Shown: positions 1-6,854 of the stretch, one piece after another
How the letters are laid out: each line of letters begins with the position of its first letter
How positions within the stretch are numbered: position 1 is the first letter of the stretch
Assembly: GCA_964576115.1 (NCBI GenBank)
Contig: CAZNUA010000009.1
Coordinates: forward strand, 3,319 to 67,318
DNA: 64,000 nucleotides
From: CAYSYY01 sp964576115 [NCBI: uncultured Gemmatimonadota bacterium]
Lineage (GTDB): Bacteria > Blakebacterota > Blakebacteria > Blakebacterales
Reading direction: 5' to 3'
Made by a program: the position numbers and the translations under genes
The notes under the pieces: generated by a model
What the model was told of the DNA's origin: nothing
What the model saw: the letters and a program-made list of their open reading frames with translations, nothing else
Databases searched by the model: none

Positions 1-65
1 GGTGACCGGGCTTTTTTCACCCGTGGATATGCAGCGCGAATCCTGTCGGCTCTGTCTTATCGGCT

Positions 66-2480
66 CTACCGGCCTTCGTCGCCTCCCGGAGCGGGCGTGA
101 CCATGAATTGCTGGGTGCGGCTGTACTCGGTGTCGGTAATCAGATCCCTCACGGTCAGCGAGAGCAGATACAGACCCGGTTTGGGGGCATCGAACTCGAG
201 TTGAAGCCACTTGTTTTCCTGGGCGCTGATGCCGTACTCGACATCGAGTTCGATCGCGACCGCTTGACTGCGCCCGATCCCGACCAGCCGTCCCAGCCCC
301 CGCCAGGCCGAAGCCAGGATATTCTGCCGGCGGCTCTCATCGGCCGGTTCGACGCTGTAGGTGACCTGGAAGGCGGTCGTGCCGAATTCGTCCTTAGCCA
401 GGTTGTAGAGTTCGTAGTAGATGTAGATCTCCTGCTCCAGAGTATAGGTCCGGGTGGGCAGGGGGATGATCTCGACCCCCTCGCGCCAGAACCGCCCTCC
501 CCGCCGCTGGCTGATCCGGCCGGCCATCTCGATGTCGCTGATGGCCAGACTGCGGCCGGCGAAGTCCTCGACCACCAGACTGTCGCGCACCACCCCGATG
601 CGCCCCGAATTCATATCGGTCACGCTGATGGCGAAGTTGTAGGAGCCGGGCAGGGTGCGGAGCATGTTCATGTCGACCATGACCGTGCCCTCCATCTGCT
701 CGACACTGCCGGTCGACTGGAACTCGCGGATCTCGTTGGTCCTCACGATCTCGTTCCAGTTCTCGTCGAACATCCCGATCCCCAGGTCGACCCGGGCGCG
801 CTGTCCCTCGCCGTAACGCTCGAGTTCGAGTTCGAGTGTGGGCACGCCGTAGTAGACCTCGATCCGGGTGTGCCCCTGCATGTCCTTGAAGGCGGCGGTG
901 TAGAACTGGAAGGCCAGCGGATCGACGGGATCGATATTGGCATAGCTCGAGGTGCTCTCGATCACCGAGACGTCGCGCATGACCTCCATCTGCTCGTCCT
1001 CGAGCATCTGCTCGAGCTGGTTGTAATCCACACTGGCCACCTCGACCCCGCCTCCCGCTCCCTGGGCGTTGCGGATCAGCTCCTCCATCTTGTTGGCGAT
1101 CCGGTCGTACATCGGATCGATGATGGCGCGCTCGCGGTAGATGTTGATCGGGATCTGGTCCATGGTGAGTTCGGACGTTTCAGGCTGAGAACCGCCCTCG
1201 GGCACCTCGGGCATGATGGTCAGTGGCGTGCGCTCGGAGGCCTCCATCAGGCTCATGACCTGCTCGAAATAGCCCTGGCCGCGGTCGACGAAGTGGATGA
1301 TCAGCCGCTCGTCGCGCCCCGACCAGTAGACCCAGCTGATGTTGGGTCGGGTCTCGGCATCACCGGCGGGGAATTCGACCGTGTCATCGGGCGGTCCGTG
1401 TTTGACCCATACCCGGCCCCGGTCGTCGTACCCGCCGGGGTGCACCGGGCTGCGGAAGTACTGCCGGGCGTAGCGCAGGCGGGCGTAGTGCTCGACCATC
1501 CGGGAGTTGTTCTCGGGATTGGTGGGATCGAAGTCGCGCTTGCGCCAGAAGCGGCGGAAAAAGTCGGTCATTTCTTCGAGCGGGGTTTCCCGGTACTCGC
1601 GCCGCTCGGCGTCGGTGGCGATATCGACCACGTCGCGCCAGAGCCGCTCGGCGGTCTCTTCGTCGGTGAATTCACGGTACGACATGAGGTAGAGCTGGTT
1701 GGCCCGGGTGTAATCCTCGACCGCCAGATAGACGTCGGCCAAAAGGAGCATGGCCGGCACGAAATCGGGGAACTGGTTGACCATCGGCAGGAGCATGTTT
1801 TCGGCGTCGCTGTAGCGTTCGGAGAGAAAGTACACCCGGCCGAGTTCGAGGCGGTTCTCGCGGTGGTTGGGAGTTAACCGGTACTGGGCCCGGAACTCCT
1901 CCTCGGCTTCTGTAAGATCCTCGGCTTCGATGGCCAGCAGGCCGAGGCGGTAGTGGACGTCGCTGAAATCGGGTTCGATGGCCAGGATGGCCTCAAAGGC
2001 CTCGCGCGCGCCGCGCATGTCATCCATTTCGGTGCGGGTCGTCCCCAGGTTGTAATGGGCCTGCAGGTAATCCGGCTCCAGTTCGAGGGCGCGTTCGAAA
2101 CTGCGCAGAGCCTCCCGGTGCCTCTGGGAATCCTTGGCCAGGACCATGCCCCGCCCGTTGTGTGCTGCGGCCAGGCGCGAATCGAGATCCAGCGCCCGCT
2201 CGAACGAGGCCAGGGCCAGGGTATCGTTCTCGCGCTGCAGGTAGATGTAGCCCAGACTGGAATGGGCCAGGGCGTAGCCGGGATTGAGTTCGAGAACCTT
2301 GCGGAAGGTATTGATGGCGTTCTCGATATCGCCTTCTTCGAGCTGGGTCAACCCGAAGCGGTAGATGGAATCGACATCCTGGGCCCGGGCCGGTTGGAGC
2401 GGCAGGACCAGGACAGGCAGGACGAGAACGACGCCCAGAGCAAGGCGTCGAGCAGAGGAACGCAGGGTGGCGTGCAGCAT
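66..2480 (-). CDS. Exported TPR protein with GWxTD-like domain
   Basis: Predicted 804-residue secreted protein. Residues 1-33 form a signal peptide ending in an ARA-Q cleavage site. Residues 35-270 contain about six TPR units (for example around 50-66, 84-100 and 123-137). From about 300 to 370 there is a GWxTD-like block: an FWRKRD segment, then GYDDRGRVWVKHGPPDD, in which the family GW is GY. The rest is beta-rich and without a name. I started at the ATG at 2480 because GGAAGGAG precedes it and the signal peptide follows; 66 further upstream codons are open but do not look like a protein start. GWxTD proteins are common in Acidobacteria, Gemmatimonadota and FCB phyla and their biochemical role is unknown. 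It is transcribed divergently from the lipoprotein gene at 2811. A second family member lies at 43717. Confidence 0.85.
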   Translation of the reverse strand: MLHATLRSSARRLALGVVLVLPVLVLPLQPARAQDVDSIYRFGLTQLEEGDIENAINTFRKVLELNPGYALAHSSLGYIYLQRENDTLALASFERALDLDSRLAAAHNGRGMVLAKDSQRHREALRSFERALELEPDYLQAHYNLGTTRTEMDDMRGAREAFEAILAIEPDFSDVHYRLGLLAIEAEDLTEAEEEFRAQYRLTPNHRENRLELGRVYFLSERYSDAENMLLPMVNQFPDFVPAMLLLADVYLAVEDYTRANQLYLMSYREFTDEETAERLWRDVVDIATDAERREYRETPLEEMTDFFRRFWRKRDFDPTNPENNSRMVEHYARLRYARQYFRSPVHPGGYDDRGRVWVKHGPPDDTVEFPAGDAETRPNISWVYWSGRDERLIIHFVDRGQGYFEQVMSLMEASERTPLTIMPEVPEGGSQPETSELTMDQIPINIYRERAIIDPMYDRIANKMEELIRNAQGAGGGVEVASVDYNQLEQMLEDEQMEVMRDVSVIESTSSYANIDPVDPLAFQFYTAAFKDMQGHTRIEVYYGVPTLELELERYGEGQRARVDLGIGMFDENWNEIVRTNEIREFQSTGSVEQMEGTVMVDMNMLRTLPGSYNFAISVTDMNSGRIGVVRDSLVVEDFAGRSLAISDIEMAGRISQRRGGRFWREGVEIIPLPTRTYTLEQEIYIYYELYNLAKDEFGTTAFQVTYSVEPADESRRQNILASAWRGLGRLVGIGRSQAVAIELDVEYGISAQENKWLQLEFDAPKPGLYLLSLTVRDLITDTEYSRTQQFMVTPAPGGDEGR

Positions 2481-2648
2481 GAAAATCGGTCTCCTTCCGG
2501 CCTGAGGCCGCCGGTGATGCACAGCCTCGCCGCGGAGCGTAAAATGCCAGAGGGCTGTATGCCCCACGTTTTCGACGAAAAGTGCGTCGGGGGCGTTTAC
2601 TGTTCCCGATGACGGTTCCTGTGGGTCGGATCGTCCATTCGATAGTAT

Positions 2649-2677
2649 AGTATACGGGTGCCCCGGGGGTGAGTCCA
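2649..2677 (-). promoter_or_regulatory. Sigma70-type promoter of the TPR/GWxTD gene
   Basis: On the minus strand, TGGACT (2672-2677) is followed after exactly 17 bases by TATACT (2649-2654, five of six consensus bases). A second TATACT overlaps it at 2644-2649. This would give a leader of about 165 bases before the ATG at 2480. Confidence 0.5.
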
Positions 2678-2735
2678 TGAATGCTGTCGGGACACAGCGA
2701 TCTGCGGGACCGCTGCCGGCCGTTCGGCTCGCTGC

Positions 2736-2768
2736 TTGACACGGGCGGGGGCATTCCGTTTGTATACA
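2736..2768 (+). promoter_or_regulatory. Candidate promoter of the lipoprotein gene
   Basis: A perfect -35 hexamer TTGACA lies at 2736-2741. The -10 is less clear: TTGTAT at 2760-2765 has an 18-base spacer, while the better hexamer TATACA at 2763-2768 has a long 21-base spacer. Either would start transcription about 40 bases before the ATG at 2811. Confidence 0.4.
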
Positions 2769-2810
2769 ACATCTGCTTCACGGGACGTACGTAAAGGAGC
2801 GAGATCACTC

Positions 2811-3488
2811 ATGCGCACAATCACTCCCCGGCATGCGACCGGAGTCTGCGCTGCTCTGCTGGCCGTGGCCGTACTCACCCTCGCCGGCTGCGGCGGAGGT
2901 CTTTCCACCACACTGACCGAGCCGGAAGAGGGCAAGGTTCTCGTCATCGGTTCGATCATCATTGAGAACGTCGTCGGTATCGGGCCCCACCGCGAATCAT
3001 ACACCTCGGGTACCGAGGTCCTGATCATGGCCGATATCGAGGAAGAGGGCAGCATCACGCGCAGGGGCTACAACGTGTGGGCCGATGAAGACGGCTACTT
3101 CTGCGTCGAGAACCTGCCCTACGGCCGCTATACCCTCAAGGGTGTTCGCAACAGCGGTAACCGGGGCGGCTCGTGGACGATCTGGAACGAGCTGCGGATG
3201 CCCAACGAACGCTGGGTTTACACCGGCAACCCGAACCATCCGCTCTCCTTCACCGGCGAGTACTTCCACTTCACCGAGAGGATGAACGTCTTCAACTTCC
3301 AGCACTCCATTTTCAGTATCATGGGCGGTGGGGTGGTCTACTGGACCCCGCGGCCGAAGCTGGAGAACGAGTCGTTCCATATCGAGGAGAGCTACACCCG
3401 GCCCTATGTCGAGCAGTACTTCATCGACCTGTATCCCGATTCGGGGTGGGTGCCGATCCTGCAAGCCATCATGCCCGTCGACCGCTGA
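2811..3488 (+). CDS. Lipoprotein with carboxypeptidase-regulatory-like fold
   Basis: 225-residue predicted lipoprotein. A basic start and hydrophobic stretch lead to the lipobox LAGC with Cys27. The mature part contains GYNVWADEDGYFCVENLPYGRYTLKG (residues about 83-108 in outline: a repeated 'G-Y-F-x-V-E-N-L-P-x-G-x-Y-x-L' pattern), typical of prealbumin-like or carboxypeptidase-regulatory beta-sandwiches found in surface proteins. The start at 2811 has AAAGGAG at 2794-2800. The protein is followed 65 bases later by a thioredoxin and then by a lipoprotein methyltransferase, so it may belong to an envelope-protein maintenance group. No enzyme motif is visible and the specific function is unknown. 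Confidence 0.8.
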   Translation: MRTITPRHATGVCAALLAVAVLTLAGCGGGLSTTLTEPEEGKVLVIGSIIIENVVGIGPHRESYTSGTEVLIMADIEEEGSITRRGYNVWADEDGYFCVENLPYGRYTLKGVRNSGNRGGSWTIWNELRMPNERWVYTGNPNHPLSFTGEYFHFTERMNVFNFQHSIFSIMGGGVVYWTPRPKLENESFHIEESYTRPYVEQYFIDLYPDSGWVPILQAIMPVDR

Positions 3489-3553
3489 AGCGGGCAGGAG
3501 AGACGGCATACAGAAGCAGGTGGGCTGATCCTGAGGGTGAAGGAGAGCCGAGT

Positions 3554-3877
3554 ATGGCTGAACCTGTTCATGTGACCGACACCTCTTTCGAGGCGGAGGT
3601 CCTCAAGAGCGAGGTGCCCGTGGTGGTGGATTTCTGGGCCGAGTGGTGCCTGCCCTGCAAGCAGATCGCACCGATCGTCGCGGATATCGCCGTCGAATAC
3701 GAGGGGCGGGCCAAAGCGGCCAAGATGAACGTCGACACCGATCAGAACGTGGCCGCCTCGTTCGGTATCCGCAGCATCCCCATGCTGCTGTACTTCAAGA
3801 ACGGCGAGCTCGTCGACCAGCTCATCGGCACTGCTCCCAAGAGGGTCGTTACCGAAAAGCTCGACGCTCTGCTGTAA
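3554..3877 (+). CDS. Thioredoxin-like protein with CLPC active site
   Basis: 107 residues, a complete single thioredoxin fold without signal peptide, so probably cytoplasmic. The active site WCLPC occupies residues 31-35, in the expected place after VVVDFWAE, and the cis-proline loop SIPMLLYFKNG follows at about residues 78-88. Standard thioredoxins carry CGPC; a Leu in the second position should change redox potential or partner choice. It would reduce disulfides in target proteins. The gene sits 65 bases after the lipoprotein and 17 bases before the methyltransferase gene, whose Shine-Dalgarno follows its stop. The name trxA is avoided because of the unusual active site. Confidence 0.9.
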   Translation: MAEPVHVTDTSFEAEVLKSEVPVVVDFWAEWCLPCKQIAPIVADIAVEYEGRAKAAKMNVDTDQNVAASFGIRSIPMLLYFKNGELVDQLIGTAPKRVVTEKLDALL

Positions 3878-3894
3878 TCGAGGAGGATCCGGGG

Positions 3895-4710
3895 ATGCCC
3901 CCGCGAGCCCTCGCCCCCGATCGTGAGATGCCCGCGCGCGCCATGCGGCCGCGTCGGGACGGGTGCGGGGGCATCGTACGTCTGGGGGCCGGAGCCGTCC
4001 TGATCGTTCTGGCGGCCTGTGCCTCGGGCGAGGGCGCCGAACAGGCCGCCCAGCAGGATCGTGACGTGCTCAACGACGCCCGCCTGCGCATGGTCGAGCG
4101 GCAGCTGCAGCCGCGCGGCATCAGCGATCCCGAGGTGCTGCGGGCCATGAGCACCGTACCCCGGCACGAGTTTCTCCCCGCCGGCCAGCGCGCCCTGGCT
4201 TACACCGACCAGCCCCTGCCTATCGCCCACGGGCAGACCATCTCCCAGCCCTATATCGTCGCCTTCATGACCCAGGTCCTCGAACTGGAGCGGGGGGACA
4301 AGGTGCTCGAGATCGGTACCGGCTCGGGGTACCAGGCCGCCGTTCTGGCCACTCTGGTCGACAGCGTCTACTCGATCGAGATCCTCGAACCGCTCGCGGT
4401 CCAGGCCCGCGAGACCCTCGACCGTCTGGGGTACGGCCGGGTGCGCATCCGGATCGGCGACGGCTACCGCGGCTGGCCCGAGCACGCCCCCTTCGACGCC
4501 ATCATCGTCACCGCCGCTCCCGACCACGTGCCGCAACCCCTGGTGGACCAGCTCGCCGTCGGCGGCCGCATGGTCATTCCGGTCGGCACCTACTACCAGG
4601 AACTGATGCTTTTTACCAAGGATCCCGACGGCACCATCACCCGCGAAGGGGGTATCTCGGTCCGTTTCGTACCGATGACCGGCGAAGCCGAGAACCCTCC
4701 CCCGCCGTGA
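3895..4710 (+). CDS. pcm: Protein-L-isoaspartate O-methyltransferase, lipoprotein form
   Basis: 271 residues. The SAM-dependent methyltransferase repairs isoaspartyl residues in damaged proteins. The family block AHGQTISQPYIVAFM is at residues 111-125 and motif I VLEIGTGSGYQ at 137-147; the C-terminal RFVPMTG is also typical. The N-terminus is unusual: a hydrophobic segment ends in LAAC with Cys42, a lipobox, so the enzyme is predicted to be exported and lipidated, whereas most bacterial homologues are cytoplasmic. How it would obtain SAM outside the cytoplasm is unclear. The start at 3895 has AGGAGG at 3881-3886. It lies 17 bases after the thioredoxin gene, so co-transcription is likely. Confidence 0.88.
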   Translation: MPPRALAPDREMPARAMRPRRDGCGGIVRLGAGAVLIVLAACASGEGAEQAAQQDRDVLNDARLRMVERQLQPRGISDPEVLRAMSTVPRHEFLPAGQRALAYTDQPLPIAHGQTISQPYIVAFMTQVLELERGDKVLEIGTGSGYQAAVLATLVDSVYSIEILEPLAVQARETLDRLGYGRVRIRIGDGYRGWPEHAPFDAIIVTAAPDHVPQPLVDQLAVGGRMVIPVGTYYQELMLFTKDPDGTITREGGISVRFVPMTGEAENPPPP

Positions 4711-4751
4711 CAGACCGCCCTGATCAGACCGGTAGTGACGAACTGTCGCTG

Positions 4752-4793
4752 ACGGACCGCCCGTGACGGAGCGACCGTAACGGAGCGCCCGCA
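4752..4793 (+). repeat. Imperfect tandem repeat, three 14-base units
   Basis: Units begin at 4752, 4766 and 4780 and follow the pattern ACGGAGCGCCCGTA with one to three changes each; a partial fourth (ACGGATC) starts at 4794. The repeat lies in the gap between the methyltransferase and the RidA gene. It may be simple slippage or a multi-site binding region. Confidence 0.6.
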
Positions 4794-4837
4794 ACGGATC
4801 CTCGCCCTCCTTTCACTGCCAGGCTGGAGGCCACGTG

Positions 4838-5353
4838 ATGAATCCCCGAGTTGTTCCCCTTCTTGTCGCCGTCGTCCTGTTTTGCGCGGCGGGGTTTTTC
4901 ATGCTCGTCCGCTCCTCCCGTCCCGACCCGGCTCCCGCCGGCATCCCGGAGGCCCTGTGCGTCAAGCAGGCCGTAATACCGCCAGGTTCGAGCCCGCCGG
5001 TCGGCCCCTACACCCCGGCCGTACAAGTGGGGAACATGCTCTTTCTCTCGGGTCAGATCGGGCTCGATCCCGCCAGCGGGGAGATGGTCGAGGGGGGAAC
5101 CATCGGTCAGGCCCGCCAGGCGATGGAGAACCTGCGCACCCTGCTCACCGCCGCCGGCCTGGATTTCAGCGACGTGGTGCGGGCCACAGTCTACCTGGCC
5201 GATCTGGATGAGTACGCCGCCTTCAACGCCGAGTACGCCCGCTACTTCTCGACCCTGCCCCCGGCCAGGGTCTGCATCGAGGTCGCTCGTCTGCCACTGG
5301 ACGCCCGGGTCGAGATTTCGATGATCGCCGTCGCATCGGATGCGGCCGGGTGA
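4838..5353 (+). CDS. Membrane-anchored RidA (YjgF/UK114) family protein
   Basis: 171 residues. RidA proteins hydrolyse reactive enamine/imine intermediates. The domain covers about residues 42-168: GPYTPAVQVGNMLFLSGQIGLDPASG in outline near 56-82, and the conserved Arg in PPARVCIEVARLP near residue 148, which in RidA contacts the substrate carboxylate. Residues 7-27 form a hydrophobic helix, so the protein is anchored in or exported through the membrane, unlike classical cytosolic RidA. The ATG at 4838 is preceded by GGAGG at 4826-4830; a GTG at 4835 is possible. Its stop overlaps the start of the next gene as GTGA, indicating translational coupling to the transporter. Confidence 0.85.
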   Translation: MNPRVVPLLVAVVLFCAAGFFMLVRSSRPDPAPAGIPEALCVKQAVIPPGSSPPVGPYTPAVQVGNMLFLSGQIGLDPASGEMVEGGTIGQARQAMENLRTLLTAAGLDFSDVVRATVYLADLDEYAAFNAEYARYFSTLPPARVCIEVARLPLDARVEISMIAVASDAAG

Positions 5354-6567
5354 GAAGCGGTCGGCTGAAAATAGGCCCCGGCGCCCTGGTCGCCGCCGCG
5401 TTTATCGGACCCGGTACGGTCACGACCTGCTCGCTGGCCGGCGCCCGGGCGGGTCCCACCCTGCTCTGGGCCCTGACCTTCTCGATCATCGCCACCCTGG
5501 TTCTGCAGGAGATGAGCCTGCGACTGGGCGTGGTGGGGCGACTGGGCTTGGCCGAGGCCATCAGGGCCGAATTCGCCTCACCGGTGTCACGCTGGGTGGT
5601 GGGCGGGCTGGTGCTGACGGCGGTGACCTTCGGCTGCGCCGCGTACGAAACCGGCAACCTGCTCGGAGCGGCGCTCGGTCTGGAGAGCCTGGTGCCCCTC
5701 TCGCCCCGCCTGCTGGTGCTGCTGATCGGGCTCGGTTCGGCCGCGCTGCTTCTGACCGGCAGCTATCGGGTTCTCGAAGCGTTGCTGATCGGGACCGTCC
5801 TGCTGATGAGCCTGGCTTTCGTATCCACCCTGCTGATCACCGGCTTTGCGGTCCTCCCGGCCCTGACAGGAGCCCTGCGGCCCTCGCTGGCCGGGGGGGG
5901 CGACATCTATCTGGTGATCGCGCTGGTGGGCACCACGGTGGTGCCCTACAACCTCTTTCTGCACGCGGCGGCGGTGCGCGAGCGCTTCGGGCGCGGCGAG
6001 CTCGGCTTCGCCCGCACAGATGCCGCCGTGAGCATCGTGCTGGGGGGCCTGATCTCGGGCGCGATCGTTCTGACCGCAGCCGGAGCCTTCTGGACCGGTC
6101 CCGGCTCCGGAGCCCAGATCGCCAGTGCGGGCGACATGGCGGTGCAGCTCGAGCCCCTGCTCGGCCGAACCGCCACCATCTTCTTCTCGATCGGCCTGCT
6201 CGCGGCCGGTCTCAGCTCGGGTCTGACCGCCCCGATGGCGGCAGCCTGGGCCACAGCCGGAATCGCCGGCTGGGAGCCGACCCTGCGTGCCCGGCGCCCG
6301 AAGGCGGTGGCGCTGGCGGTGGTGGCGACCGGCATCATCTTCGGTACGGCCGGGGTACGTCCGGTACCCGCGATCATGATCGCCCAGGCGGCCAACGGTC
6401 TGCTGCTGCCTATCGTGGCCCTCTTTCTGCTCCGGGCCGCCAACAACCGTTCGGTGCTGGGCGAGCGGGTCAACTCGCGCACCGCCAACGCTCTGGGAGC
6501 GGTGGTGGTGGCGGTGGCGGCCGGATTGGGGCTCTGGGCCCTGGCCCGGCTGGCGGGACTGGCATGA
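5350..6567 (+). CDS. Nramp-family transporter with altered ion site
   Basis: 405 residues with about 11 membrane helices and the Nramp/SLC11 layout. The helix-1 signature reads IGPGT at residues 19-23, where canonical metal transporters have DPGN. The helix-6 signature reads VVPYN at 197-201, where they have MPHN. Thus the Asp, Asn and Met that coordinate transition metals are all replaced. The fold assignment is firm but the cargo is not: it may not be Mn or Fe. The GTG start at 5350 overlaps the stop of the RidA gene by four bases. A structured non-coding stretch begins 15-24 bases after the stop. Confidence 0.82.
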   Translation: MRSGRLKIGPGALVAAAFIGPGTVTTCSLAGARAGPTLLWALTFSIIATLVLQEMSLRLGVVGRLGLAEAIRAEFASPVSRWVVGGLVLTAVTFGCAAYETGNLLGAALGLESLVPLSPRLLVLLIGLGSAALLLTGSYRVLEALLIGTVLLMSLAFVSTLLITGFAVLPALTGALRPSLAGGGDIYLVIALVGTTVVPYNLFLHAAAVRERFGRGELGFARTDAAVSIVLGGLISGAIVLTAAGAFWTGPGSGAQIASAGDMAVQLEPLLGRTATIFFSIGLLAAGLSSGLTAPMAAAWATAGIAGWEPTLRARRPKAVALAVVATGIIFGTAGVRPVPAIMIAQAANGLLLPIVALFLLRAANNRSVLGERVNSRTANALGAVVVAVAAGLGLWALARLAGLA

Positions 6568-6581
6568 GAACCCGGGTCGGG

Positions 6582-6789
6582 CTAGATTAGTTCCCGTCCG
6601 GAAACGGCTCTTTTCCGCGATCTCGGCGTCAGTCGGCCGGGTTTCTTGTGCGGCGTACAGTCAGTACGCCTCCGCGCAACCCGTTGACTTCCTTGACCTC
6701 GCGGAAAATTCCTCGTTTCCGCCTCGGGAACCACAATCGTGTCCTTCCGGAGTTTCCGGATGGACACTAGATTATGCCCATCCGGAAAC
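6582..6789 (+). repeat. Direct repeat flanking a structured element
   Basis: A 24-base sequence at 6582-6605 recurs as a 23-base variant at 6767-6789. Both start CTAGATTA and end TCCGGAAAC, with six or seven differing bases between. The copies bracket the palindromic region 6591-6730. This is the arrangement expected of a small inserted element or of duplicated regulatory half-sites; I cannot tell which. Confidence 0.6.
6591..6730. other. Long imperfect hairpin, possible structured RNA or MITE
   Basis: Nested perfect inverted segments pair in order: 6591-6596 with 6725-6730, 6599-6606 with 6714-6721, 6611-6620 with 6699-6708, 6638-6643 with 6678-6683, and 6652-6658 with 6664-6670 (a five-base loop). 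Together they form a single extended stem of about 140 bases with small internal loops. The region lies in the 287-base gap between the Nramp-like gene and the phosphatase gene and carries no convincing reading frame. It could be a structured leader RNA, a transcription terminator, or a miniature inverted-repeat element. No transposase was seen nearby. Confidence 0.55.
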
Positions 6790-6795
6790 TCCGGA
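6739..6795 (+). repeat. Two mutually exclusive hairpins upstream of the phosphatase gene
   Basis: Hairpin A pairs GTGTCC (6739-6744) with GGACAC (6762-6767) and, inside it, TCCGG with CCGGA around a five-base loop. Hairpin B is a perfect 18-base inverted repeat, 6746-6763 with 6778-6795, with a 14-base loop. Both use 6746-6763, so only one can form at a time, as in attenuators or switches. The start codon of the phosphatase gene follows about 60 bases later. Confidence 0.55.
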
Positions 6796-6854
6796 CGGGT
6801 ACCGGTACGGTTCCCGCATCCGTATCCCGATCCCCTGGTGCGAGTGACGCAGTG

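Larger units (their letters stand above)
2481..2810. other. Divergent intergenic region with two promoters
   Basis: These 330 bases separate two divergent exported-protein genes. They contain a good minus-strand promoter (2649-2677), a perfect TTGACA box for the plus strand (2736-2741), and Shine-Dalgarno sequences next to each start codon. Open frames here are unbroken extensions of the flanking genes and show no separate start signals. I see no RNA gene. Confidence 0.6.

Noticed and set aside
1-65. GGTGA/TCACC inverted repeat at the left edge as a terminator of the first gene
   Set aside because: The stem is five bases with an 11-base loop and the region is cut by the window edge, so it cannot be judged.
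108-1877. Long plus-strand open frame opposite the TPR/GWxTD gene
   Set aside because: It is a shadow of a high-GC gene with strong family and signal-peptide evidence on the other strand; its translation is repetitive in V, H, D and G and has no domain.
5340-6590. Alternative plus-strand frame over the transporter
   Set aside because: The translation is Arg/Gly/Pro-rich without helices or domain, whereas the frame from 5350 gives an 11-helix Nramp fold.
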